A stretch of 64,000 bases of DNA from IMG/VR virus record IMGVR_UViG_3300011115_000949, positions 35,849 to 99,848 of that record, one strand, 5' to 3'. The notes beneath the pieces are model-generated. The model saw nothing but the letters and a program-made list of their open reading frames with translations. It ran no database searches and was not told the origin of the DNA. Shown here in pieces: positions 26,977-34,630 of the stretch. Position 1 is the stretch's first letter. The number at the start of each line of letters is the position of its first letter. The position numbers and the translations under genes were made by a program. This DNA is from a virus.

Positions 26977-27660
26977 CTAGTGAATATCTCTAAATTCTGA
27001 GTATACTTTTAGTACTTCTTCTACAATTTCGTGGCGGTGATTAGTTTTTAATGTTACAATTCGCACACCTTTTATTTGTTCTTCTAGTCTAGTGAAGAAA
27101 CTAATACCAGAATCTTTTTTAGATTTTAAATCTACTTGAGTTAAATCGCCACAAAATACCATTTTTCCACCTTTACCCAAACGACCTAACATCATTTCAG
27201 TTTGTTGGTGAGTAATGTTTTGACATTCGTCTACAATAACAAAACAATTAGGAAATGTTCTACCTCGCATAAATGCAAATGGTACAATTTCAATATTGTT
27301 TTCCGAAACCATTTTGTCTATTTTTTCTTTATCATAAAGTAAATATAAATTAGAATAAATAGGAGCTAACCAAGGATCCATTTTTTCTTTTAAATCGCCT
27401 GGTAAAAATCCTATATCTTCTTTAGCTACGGTTGGGCGAGTAATAATAATCTTCTCCATTTCTCGCTTAAATACCATATCTAAAGCTATTTGACAGGCAA
27501 GTAAGGTTTTACCACTACCAGCCATACCTTTAAGTAAAACAACAGGATTATCTAAAATTATTTGTTTTGCTTCTTTTTGCTCTTCATTTAAGGATAATTT
27601 AAACTTAATTTCACCTTTTGGTTTACGTTTTTCCTTAAAAACCTCTTCATTATTTTCCAT
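26977..27660 (-). CDS. phoH: PhoH-like ATPase
   Basis: A 227-residue protein. Walker A GMAGSGKT lies near residue 44. TRPTVAKEDIGFLPGDLKEK, a PhoH signature, lies near residue 76. Walker B FVIVDECQN lies near residue 140, followed by FCGDLTQVD. PhoH-like proteins are P-loop ATPases related to superfamily 1 helicases and are common in T4-like phages; their role in infection is unsettled. The gene sits between the capsid terminator and the fibre cluster. A variant promoter-like motif (27672-27681) is 11 nt upstream. Confidence 0.93.
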   Translation of the reverse strand: MENNEEVFKEKRKPKGEIKFKLSLNEEQKEAKQIILDNPVVLLKGMAGSGKTLLACQIALDMVFKREMEKIIITRPTVAKEDIGFLPGDLKEKMDPWLAPIYSNLYLLYDKEKIDKMVSENNIEIVPFAFMRGRTFPNCFVIVDECQNITHQQTEMMLGRLGKGGKMVFCGDLTQVDLKSKKDSGISFFTRLEEQIKGVRIVTLKTNHRHEIVEEVLKVYSEFRDIH

Positions 27661-27671
27661 AGAACGTTTGT

Positions 27672-27681
27672 TGATAAATAT
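27672..27681 (-). promoter_or_regulatory. Variant promoter-like motif upstream of phoH
   Basis: Coding strand ATATTTATCA followed by ACAAAC, one base off the core; 11 nt before the ATG and right after the capsid terminator. Confidence 0.5.
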
Positions 27682-27713
27682 GAAAAAAGAAGCCGAGCTT
27701 ACGGGCTCGGCTT
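27682..27713 (-). terminator. Intrinsic terminator after the major capsid gene
   Basis: On the coding strand a 9-bp perfect stem (AAGCCGAGC with GCTCGGCTT) closes a 6-nt loop and is followed by CTTTTTTC. It lies 24 nt past the capsid stop and just before the variant promoter-like motif of phoH. Confidence 0.9.
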
Positions 27714-27736
27714 ACTTTTATTGATTAAAATTTATA

Positions 27737-29395
27737 TTAAAGGGTATTTAAACCGCTAACATAAATCTTACCATAGAATTCAGGACGTAACATCTTCTTA
27801 GCGTAACGAGTCATTAAACCTTTACGTGGAGTGAAGGTATTTGGATCGTACACTAGAGGAGTCATGATCAACGGAATATATGGAGCGAATACAGCACCAG
27901 ATTCAAGGAACTGTTTACCGCGGAAGCCCATCAATATAACGTTTTCAGTCATATATGGATTCTTATAAACGGTATAACGGTTGTTGATAGTACCGGTTTT
28001 CTGAACACCAAAAGCATATTCCATGTTAGTTACATCACCGTTGCTGTTAGAAGCAAATCCTGGGATTGATTCAAGAACAGTAGCAACTGTTGGAGAACAT
28101 ACCAAGAAATTAGCTCCACCGCGAAGGGTTAACTGGTGGATTTTGTTAGATACTTTTTGCATCTTAGTTCCTAAAGTTTGGAACCAACCACCTTGAGTGT
28201 TGTAGAAACCTAAGTTAGAGTTAGCTAAAGTTCCAGTGCTATCATAAGCTACGTTATTTACTACAGTCCAGTATTCAGTACCAGCAGCAGCATCTTCAAT
28301 CAACATATCAAGAATTTCGAGGTCAATTTCCATAGAAATATACTCGCTCATGATGTTGGTTAATTCAGCTTCAGCGTCGATGTTCTGATAAGCATTAAGA
28401 TCTTGAGCAAATTCAGGAGTCCATACAGCTTTCAACTTTTTAGTTTTAGCAGTGATGGCTTGAGATTGCATCTTAATGTTAATTTCTGGGATAGAAATTG
28501 TAGTAGCGCTTTGAGCGTTAGGTACAGAGAATGAAGTAGCAGTTGTATCTTCAAAATCACCACGGTTGTTATCAACAGTAGCTTTGTTGTAGTATACTGT
28601 ACAACCTGCAGATGTAGCAGTACCGTTAGTTTCAGCAGTTGAAGCAGTGAAATAGAAAATAAGGTTTGCACCACTTACTGTTGTGAAAGCAGGTAAAGCT
28701 TTAGCTACAGTAGCAGCTGAACCAGAAGTTAATACGAAAGCACGAACTCCTTCAATATCAAAGTTAGGAATACTACCAGTTGAAATTGAGAAAGATTTAA
28801 TTTCACCTTTAGCAACAGAAGCTGATAGATCTGAGTCTAAATTTACGTTAGCCCAAGAAGCTGTAGCTACAGTAGCTGAAGCAGTAGATGAAGTTTGGTT
28901 AGTAGAGTAAGCAAAACGGCCAGCTCCATAAAGACCACCAGCAGCAGCTGTAGTTTGGAATGGATATTGACCACCTGTGTTACGGTTACCATAAAGTGAA
29001 CCACCTGAAGAGAATGGGTTTACACTAGTTCCGTATTGGAAATCTAGGAAAAACACTAGACCTGAAGGTAAGTTCATAGGTTGAACTGAAACGAATTCTT
29101 TAGCAGCGATCTGTCCAAATACTTTACGTACTAATGGAAGAGCGATACCAGCCCAGTTTTCAGATTGACCTACAGTAAAAGTACCAGCAGAAGCACCAGC
29201 TCCAGTGGAACTAGCTTCTACTACTAATTGTTTGGCTTGGTTTTCAAGTAAAATAGCCATGTTGTTTTTGTCTACTTCACTCCCCATGCCCTCAAGAAGA
29301 CCGGTTTTGGCCCACTTGTTTGCTAATTTAGAAGCATCACTTTGAAGTGACTTCCAAGGATTAGCAGATTCGAGTAATGATTGAATGTTGCTCAT
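27737..29395 (-). CDS. Major capsid protein (gp23-like)
   Basis: A 552-residue protein, the gp23 size class. The segments NWAGIALPLVRKVFGQIAAK and VSVQPMNLPSGLVFFLDFQYG (residues about 80-120) are the gp23 signature. A likely maturation site, QLVVE/ASSTG, puts cleavage after Glu60, close to the T4 site after residue 65. This gives a view of what the local prohead protease cuts: a hydrophobic residue, any residue, Glu, then a small residue. The leader is a 30-nt run of A with spaced C (AAACAAAAAAACAAAAAA) and lacks the ATATTTATAA motif. The scaffold gene precedes it and a terminator follows. Confidence 0.95.
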   Translation of the reverse strand: MSNIQSLLESANPWKSLQSDASKLANKWAKTGLLEGMGSEVDKNNMAILLENQAKQLVVEASSTGAGASAGTFTVGQSENWAGIALPLVRKVFGQIAAKEFVSVQPMNLPSGLVFFLDFQYGTSVNPFSSGGSLYGNRNTGGQYPFQTTAAAGGLYGAGRFAYSTNQTSSTASATVATASWANVNLDSDLSASVAKGEIKSFSISTGSIPNFDIEGVRAFVLTSGSAATVAKALPAFTTVSGANLIFYFTASTAETNGTATSAGCTVYYNKATVDNNRGDFEDTTATSFSVPNAQSATTISIPEINIKMQSQAITAKTKKLKAVWTPEFAQDLNAYQNIDAEAELTNIMSEYISMEIDLEILDMLIEDAAAGTEYWTVVNNVAYDSTGTLANSNLGFYNTQGGWFQTLGTKMQKVSNKIHQLTLRGGANFLVCSPTVATVLESIPGFASNSNGDVTNMEYAFGVQKTGTINNRYTVYKNPYMTENVILMGFRGKQFLESGAVFAPYIPLIMTPLVYDPNTFTPRKGLMTRYAKKMLRPEFYGKIYVSGLNTL

Positions 29396-29427
29396 TTTTT
29401 TGTTTTTTTGTTTTTGTTTTTAGTTAA

Positions 29428-30435
29428 TTACTTTTTTGTTAAACCAGCTAACTCACGCATACGTGCGAAAGCATCGTTTTCGATAATTGGTTTAGCTACA
29501 CTTCCTAAAGCTTTAGAAGCTGAACCTAAAGATTCTTTAATAGGTGATTTAGCTATAGTAGCTACACTTCCTAATAAAGTTTCATAAATAAGTTGTGCTT
29601 CTTGTTTAGTTTTGGCTTTGTCAAAAGCAGCTAAAACTTTTACCTTTTGTGATTCAGTTAAAGATTTGTTACGGAAAAGCTTGTTAGTGTAAAGAAGTTT
29701 AGCGTTTAACAAGTTGATTTCTTGAAGTTCAGAACGAAGAGTTTCAATTGCAGCATAAGCTTCTTTTAATTCTTCTTCTTTTTCTTCAGATTTAGATTCA
29801 GGTTTTTTAACTTTTTCCTTAACTTCTTCTACACCTTCATCTTCATACACATCTTCTTCTACATTTTCATTAGCACCTTCAAGTTCAGCTAAAAGTTCGT
29901 CGATGTTAACATCTTCTTCTTCGCCACCTTCTTCAGGTTCCATTTCCATGTCCATTTCCATTTCTTCACCTTTACCACCTTCAGCAGCTTCAAGTTCCCC
30001 TGCAGCTACCATGTCTTTAATAACTCCTTCAATAAAAGATTTAAGATCTTCTTCAGTCATGTCTTCGATAGACATTTCTTCGTTATCTTCAGATTCATCT
30101 TCTTTAGCTTCTGTTATTTCTTCTTCAACTGGTGCCTCATCTTCTTCGATTTCAGCTAAAAGTTCGTCTAAAGAAATTTCAGAAACATCTTCTGATGTTT
30201 CATCTTCCATTGTAAGGTTTTCTTTGTCAGCTTCATAAGCTTTTTCTTCTAGTTCCATTTCTGTTAGACCTAAATCATTTGCTTCTTCAATTTCTTCAAG
30301 TTTAGCAGCTAATTTTTCTCTAAGAAAAGGACCAAAAGATTCTTCTAAAGCTGCTTTTGCGTTTGCTATAGCTGTTTCTTTAACAGTTTTAGCATCGGCG
30401 ATTGCTTCTTTAAGCAAGTCTCTGTTTGTTGCCAT
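29428..30435 (-). CDS. Prohead core scaffold protein (gp22-like)
   Basis: A 335-residue, very acidic helical protein. It starts MATNRDLLKEAIADAKTVKE, runs through Glu/Asp-rich stretches (about residues 70-220), then a coiled coil (AYAAIETLRSELQEINLLNA) and a basic-helical end. Position directly before the major capsid gene and composition match T4 gp22, which forms the assembly core and is later degraded. The C-terminus FARMRELAGLTKK resembles the RMQKLAG tag seen at the start of three other proteins in this window, which may link the tag to core assembly. Confidence 0.83.
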   Translation of the reverse strand: MATNRDLLKEAIADAKTVKETAIANAKAALEESFGPFLREKLAAKLEEIEEANDLGLTEMELEEKAYEADKENLTMEDETSEDVSEISLDELLAEIEEDEAPVEEEITEAKEDESEDNEEMSIEDMTEEDLKSFIEGVIKDMVAAGELEAAEGGKGEEMEMDMEMEPEEGGEEEDVNIDELLAELEGANENVEEDVYEDEGVEEVKEKVKKPESKSEEKEEELKEAYAAIETLRSELQEINLLNAKLLYTNKLFRNKSLTESQKVKVLAAFDKAKTKQEAQLIYETLLGSVATIAKSPIKESLGSASKALGSVAKPIIENDAFARMRELAGLTKK

Positions 30436-30577
30436 TTTTCCTTAATTTTTAATTTTTGGAAGTACGCTTAATGTGAAATAATTTCAAAGCGTAATAAGAT
30501 TTATAATTCACAATGCCTCATTATGTTGGGCACATTCTAGTATACGTATGTACATATCTATTCAAAGTCGCAAAGGA
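30436..30577 (-). promoter_or_regulatory. Leader region of the scaffold-capsid operon
   Basis: A gap without genes between the 30578 terminator and the scaffold ATG. On the coding strand it holds TTGTGAATTATAAATC about 60 nt before the start, followed by TACGCTTTG, weakly like the Bacteroidota -33/-7 pattern (TTG then TAnnTTTG). TATAAATC also resembles the T4 late -10 box in the coding orientation. No copy of the ATATTTATAA motif is present. Head genes must be transcribed strongly, so a promoter here is likely, but its exact position is uncertain. Confidence 0.35.
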
Positions 30578-30612
30578 AGAAAAAAAAGACGCTTCTTTTG
30601 AAAGCGCCTTAG
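30578..30612 (-). terminator. Intrinsic terminator after the 192-residue tagged gene
   Basis: On the coding strand AAGGCGCTTTC pairs with GAAGCGTCTT (one bulge, one G-U pair) around an AAAA loop, then a run of eight T. It lies about 25 nt past the stop codon at 30635. Confidence 0.82.
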
Positions 30613-30634
30613 TTTTAAAATAGTATTTGTATTT

Positions 30635-31213
30635 TTATTTTTTACGAAATTTTTTTAATGCTTCGTTTACTATTGATTCAATGTTAAGTGATTCTGCTTG
30701 TGGTTGTTTTTGTTGTGCTGCTAACCATCTATCTATTTTTCCTAGTATAATCATGTTAGTCTTATCAAATCCTCCTATTTTTTCTAATGTTTTTTTAACA
30801 TTAAATAATGCAGGATATGTGTGATCAGACATATATGATCTTACAAATGATCCAGATCCTCTATTAAAAAATTCAGTATATAATTGCATAGCAATTTCCT
30901 TTTTAGTAATTTCTTCTGATACTCCTTTTTCTTTAGCTAAAGTTAAAATATTATTAATTCTTTTTTCTAATTCACTATTAAAAGAAGAAGAATTATTTTG
31001 TTTCCAATTAAATTGAGTAATAAATTTTCTTAAATCACGAAAAGGATTATCTAAAACTTCTAAATCTTTAACTTTTTGAGCTATGGCTTCTCTTGAATCC
31101 AATCCCTTAGTAGCTTCACCTTCAAGTGATTGGGACCAGTTAGTTATTTCATTCAATACCCCTGCTAAAAATTGCATTCTTTTGAATTCTTCAGATATGA
31201 TTTGTTTTTTCAT
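30635..31213 (-). CDS. Tagged prohead-region protein, unknown function
   Basis: A 192-residue protein. The start MKKQIISEEFKRMQFLAG, then VLNEI, is nearly the same as the starts of the 99- and 217-residue proteins at 43030 and 43375. VLNE/I resembles a prohead protease site. The rest is helical (ELEKRINNILTLAKEKGVSEE) and ends in a basic helix (NEALKKFRKK). It lies between the protease and scaffold genes, so it is probably a core or internal head protein. A promoter-like motif is 16 nt upstream and a terminator follows. Confidence 0.68.
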   Translation of the reverse strand: MKKQIISEEFKRMQFLAGVLNEITNWSQSLEGEATKGLDSREAIAQKVKDLEVLDNPFRDLRKFITQFNWKQNNSSSFNSELEKRINNILTLAKEKGVSEEITKKEIAMQLYTEFFNRGSGSFVRSYMSDHTYPALFNVKKTLEKIGGFDKTNMIILGKIDRWLAAQQKQPQAESLNIESIVNEALKKFRKK

Positions 31214-31229
31214 TTTATTAAATATTTTG

Positions 31230-31239
31230 TTATAAATAT
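31230..31239 (-). promoter_or_regulatory. Promoter-like motif upstream of the 192-residue gene
   Basis: ACATATTTATAACAAAAT on the coding strand; 16 nt before the ATG and right after the protease stop. Confidence 0.58.
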
Positions 31240-31240
31240 G

Positions 31241-31840
31241 TTATATTATTGGGCAAGTTCCATTAGCACACAATATTTCTGTTACTAATGAATTTACTTT
31301 ATAATACGGATTGATTGGAGATGAATTTAATCCTTCACGCAATGGAGACATAAACGAGCCTGGGTTTGAAGGTGTAGAAACGAAATCCCAACACAATAAT
31401 TCAAAATCGTCTTGTACTTCTAATACTTCACCTACTTGTTTTAAACTACCCATACCACGAGATGAAACACCAACTTTAATACCACTACCAATTAGTGATT
31501 TTAAAATGTTGCCTGACGGGGTAGGTAGTATTTCAATTTTGCCCATAATATTATCTCCATCCCACCAAATGCTATTGATGTTATGTGATACGTTTTTTAA
31601 GTTAACTACTTGAGAATCAGGGTGATCTAATTCACCACAAGCACGTCTTTCTTTAACTAAAGTCATGTACTTGTCGATTTCACGTTTCCATAAATCTTTA
31701 GCATAATAGCGACCGTTACCGTTTTTAACTTCACAGGTAGCTAAAACACCTTCAACTAATGGGTTACCATTCATCTTACCTTCGGTAAGTGAGGCAGGTG
31801 ATACGTTAAAGGGACGAGTTTCTACAAGTAGCGATTTCAT
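31241..31840 (-). CDS. Prohead core protease (gp21-like)
   Basis: A 199-residue serine protease of the herpesvirus/T4 prohead type. GELDHPDS (His near residue 72) and KVGVSSRGMGSL (Ser near residue 125) give the catalytic His and Ser. WDFVSTPSNPGS is the third conserved block. It cleaves scaffold, capsid and internal proteins during head maturation. Its own N-terminus MKSLLVE/T could be a self-cleavage site. It sits 1 nt after the 450-residue gene in the core operon. Confidence 0.9.
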   Translation of the reverse strand: MKSLLVETRPFNVSPASLTEGKMNGNPLVEGVLATCEVKNGNGRYYAKDLWKREIDKYMTLVKERRACGELDHPDSQVVNLKNVSHNINSIWWDGDNIMGKIEILPTPSGNILKSLIGSGIKVGVSSRGMGSLKQVGEVLEVQDDFELLCWDFVSTPSNPGSFMSPLREGLNSSPINPYYKVNSLVTEILCANGTCPII

Positions 31841-31841
31841 G

Positions 31842-33194
31842 TTATTTTAATTCTTCTTTAATAAGTTTAGCAATTAAAGAACGTACTTTTGATTCTCTTA
31901 ATCCAGTTTCTGTCATTCCTTGAAATGGTATATCTTTATCTGCTTCTAAAGGAAAAGCATAATCCATAATAGTATTGATTTGAGATGAATTTAAATCTGT
32001 GTTCTCAAGATACTTGAGTGCTGCATCTTTACTCATTTTATTTGATTCAATAGCACTTAGATGTTGATCTAAAACATCAGTATTTTCTTTTAATGAACTA
32101 TATGGTGGTAAATCTTTTTCTGTCCAACTTAATCCCAATCCTATTTTAAGTGCTTGTTGTCTCAAAGCTTCTGCTTCTTCTTTTTTTCCGTTATTATATA
32201 ATTTTTTGCCCTCATCATAAAGTTTAATTGCTTTTTTAGCTGTATCTTTATCATGTTTGGAATCTCCATCTGAAGGGTCAGTATCAAAATATGGATTTTC
32301 GCCAGTTACTATTTCTTTTAATTTAATTCTTTTTTCAGCACCCGGTGTTTTCATTTTTTTAACACCAGCAGAGTTTTGTGGTGTTACAGGCATTTCCTTT
32401 ACTTTTTTAGGCATTGAAGTTTTAGCTTCACTGTTACTTAATGTATCTTTAACGTTTGCTTTTACTTTTTCAACGTCAACGTCTAAATCACCATATCCAC
32501 TTGATTTGTGTTTACCTTTTGGTTCTACTGGTTGTTTTAATGATGGTGCTTCGTCTGTAAATCCAACACCTTCAACACCAAACATTCCATCTTTAGTGTA
32601 ATGTAAAGCATCTTTTGCTAAGTTTTTAACAACGATGTCTTTTAATTCATCTACAGTTTTGTCATGGTTTTTAGGATTTTTTAATTCAAGATAAAAACCT
32701 TTCATGATTTCGTTAAAATTAACGTTGTCAGCATTTTTCATGTCTGCGTTATTGTAAGCATTTTTACGATAATCTTCAACTTCTTTAGATACGTTTTTTT
32801 CTGTGGCTTTAACTGATTCGGATAAACCTCTCAAAGGTGGTTCCATTTTCATCGCTATGTCCGCTTCTTCTACTCCAAATTTTTCAGCTACTGCTTTAGT
32901 ACCCATGTTAAGATTTTTTCTATAAAAATCAACAGCTTGTTGAAGTTTTTTCTTATAATCTTCTGTTTCTTCAGCTAATACTTTTTTCCAATCTACAATG
33001 TTGAAACCTTTACTAACAACACCACCAATAGTATTTTCACTGATGATTTGTTTTGATTTTAATACATTTACAGTAGTATCAAAATCTAAAAGGTTAGTAA
33101 TGTGTTGTGGAAACAAGTGACGAGCTTGTTTTAAAAATTGTGCTTTATTTCCCTTACCACCAACGATTGAGTTGTAATGTTCTTGTAGTGTCAT
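31842..33194 (-). CDS. Head core/internal protein, unknown function
   Basis: A 450-residue, Lys/Glu-rich, mostly helical protein. The N-terminal MTLQEHYNSIVGGKGNKAQF, then ARHLFPQHITNLLDF, is a type found beside portal and protease genes of related phages. The C-terminus ESKVRSLIAKLIKEELK is a helical tag like those found at the N-termini of small proteins further upstream. Position between portal and protease matches T4 gp67/gp68, which are core proteins, though it is far longer. Assignment is by position and composition. Confidence 0.62.
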   Translation of the reverse strand: MTLQEHYNSIVGGKGNKAQFLKQARHLFPQHITNLLDFDTTVNVLKSKQIISENTIGGVVSKGFNIVDWKKVLAEETEDYKKKLQQAVDFYRKNLNMGTKAVAEKFGVEEADIAMKMEPPLRGLSESVKATEKNVSKEVEDYRKNAYNNADMKNADNVNFNEIMKGFYLELKNPKNHDKTVDELKDIVVKNLAKDALHYTKDGMFGVEGVGFTDEAPSLKQPVEPKGKHKSSGYGDLDVDVEKVKANVKDTLSNSEAKTSMPKKVKEMPVTPQNSAGVKKMKTPGAEKRIKLKEIVTGENPYFDTDPSDGDSKHDKDTAKKAIKLYDEGKKLYNNGKKEEAEALRQQALKIGLGLSWTEKDLPPYSSLKENTDVLDQHLSAIESNKMSKDAALKYLENTDLNSSQINTIMDYAFPLEADKDIPFQGMTETGLRESKVRSLIAKLIKEELK

Positions 33195-33195
33195 A

Positions 33196-33747
33196 TTATT
33201 TTTTATTAAATAATGTTAATAAATTGTTTGCGTTTTTAATCATGTTGTCTAATTGTTCTTTACCAAATTCAGTGCCTGGGAGTTCTTTAGCTGTATTGAA
33301 ATCAGGTTTTTCTTTATATGCCTTTTCAGTTTTAGCTTTGGCTTGTTTTAGTAAAGGTAACAATGTGTTTAATTTATTTTCAATTTCATCATAATCATCA
33401 ATTCGATCTGTGATAAATGATTTTAAATCACCATCTTGTAAATTTAATGAATTGATAAATGAGTCTGTTGATTCTTTTTCTTCTAATTTTTTCTTCCATA
33501 AATCTTTATGGTCAATAGTTTTAGAAGCTTTATGTAATTTTTCTACTGGAACTGGTTTCCAACCCAATTTATAGTAGTAGATGTTTTGAGCACCTTTAGC
33601 TTTTTTATTTGGATTGAATGCTACTGTTGGAGCATAATTAGCACTGTCACCAGTATTAAAATGTCCAGCATCTACACCAGCGCCGGTAGCACTCATTTCC
33701 TTTAATTTAGCACGGATAATTTCTTTTATTTTATCTTTATTATCCAT
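33196..33747 (-). CDS. Tagged head core protein, unknown function
   Basis: A 183-residue protein. The start MDNKDKIKEIIRAKLKEMSA is the KxIIRxxL-type N-terminal helix shared by many genes between 39 and 54 kb. It then has a Gly/Ala/Asn-rich linker and a helical C-terminal half (YDEIENKLNTLLPLLKQAKA). It overlaps the previous gene by 8 nt. It sits in the portal-to-protease core block, which supports a head-core role for this tag. Confidence 0.62.
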   Translation of the reverse strand: MDNKDKIKEIIRAKLKEMSATGAGVDAGHFNTGDSANYAPTVAFNPNKKAKGAQNIYYYKLGWKPVPVEKLHKASKTIDHKDLWKKKLEEKESTDSFINSLNLQDGDLKSFITDRIDDYDEIENKLNTLLPLLKQAKAKTEKAYKEKPDFNTAKELPGTEFGKEQLDNMIKNANNLLTLFNKK

Positions 33748-34594
33748 TTATCTTTTTCAATTCGTCAAGTAAATCACAATACTGTAATAAATTAACCATA
33801 TGATCGTTGTTTACTTTATCGTTTTTACCTAATTCAGCTAAAAGACCAATTGTTTCGGTTAATTTAATTTTAGTAACCTGATCGCTTGTTTTCTTGTTTA
33901 ATTCAAATAAGCGATTTTTAATTTCGATAGTTTTGGAATTATAGAATTCTTTTAATTTTACTGGGTTGTCTTCACAGTTGATGAATTCTTTAAGTATATC
34001 TTTTTTACTAGGACTAAAATTAGCGTATTTGCTGTTAAATTTATCTAATAAAAGTTTGTATGTTAAAATACGAGTACCTTTATCTGCTTTGTTTAATTCT
34101 TCAAAAACCTCTTCTGTTTTATTTTCTTTTTTAGATGTTGTAGAAGTTAAATGTTCTAATACAGCTAATTTATTTGTAATAACTTGTTCGGTTTTTGCTG
34201 CTTTTATTTCCACAGATTCAATCAATGTATATGTAGCAGCTTGAGCTTTGTAATTAGGCAATTTTGTTTTAAAGAATTGTTCTAAATCATAATGATTTTT
34301 AATTTCTTTAATTAAATTGTATTTTTGTCTTTTAAGTGCAGATTTATTTAATTGTTTTGCACTTTCAAGTACAGTGTCAATTACAAGGTTTGCTTTACCT
34401 TCCGTTAAGTTAGTACGTTTGGTTAAGCTTTCATATAACTTATACTCACGACCTAATTCTGTTTTGCTAAAGTATTTTTTTAAAATACCTAAAGCTTCGG
34501 AATTCTTGCCAGATAATGTATCAGCAGTGATTTGTCTGACTAAAAGTTCAAAGAGAATACCGGTGTTTTTAAATTTTGAATGTTTGATTAACAT
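33740..34594 (-). CDS. Head core protein, unknown function
   Basis: A 284-residue, highly basic, all-helical protein starting MLIKHSKFKNTGILFELLVR. LGREYKLYESLTKRTNLTEG lies near residue 50. No enzyme motif is visible. It follows the portal gene directly and has a promoter-like motif 15 nt upstream. In T4 this position holds gp67, a core protein. The role is inferred from position. Confidence 0.62.
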   Translation of the reverse strand: MLIKHSKFKNTGILFELLVRQITADTLSGKNSEALGILKKYFSKTELGREYKLYESLTKRTNLTEGKANLVIDTVLESAKQLNKSALKRQKYNLIKEIKNHYDLEQFFKTKLPNYKAQAATYTLIESVEIKAAKTEQVITNKLAVLEHLTSTTSKKENKTEEVFEELNKADKGTRILTYKLLLDKFNSKYANFSPSKKDILKEFINCEDNPVKLKEFYNSKTIEIKNRLFELNKKTSDQVTKIKLTETIGLLAELGKNDKVNNDHMVNLLQYCDLLDELKKING

Positions 34595-34609
34595 TTAAGT
34601 ATGCTTTTA

Positions 34610-34619
34610 TTATAAATAT
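34610..34619 (-). promoter_or_regulatory. Promoter-like motif upstream of the head core block
   Basis: Exact ATATTTATAA followed by TAAAAG on the coding strand; 15 nt before the 34594 ATG, between portal and core genes. Confidence 0.58.
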
Positions 34620-34630
34620 ATCAGGATAGA

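Noticed and set aside
29903-30238. Plus-strand Ser-rich ORF
   Set aside because: It is the exact antisense of the Glu/Asp-rich scaffold; the Ser run follows from GAA/GAT codons read backwards.
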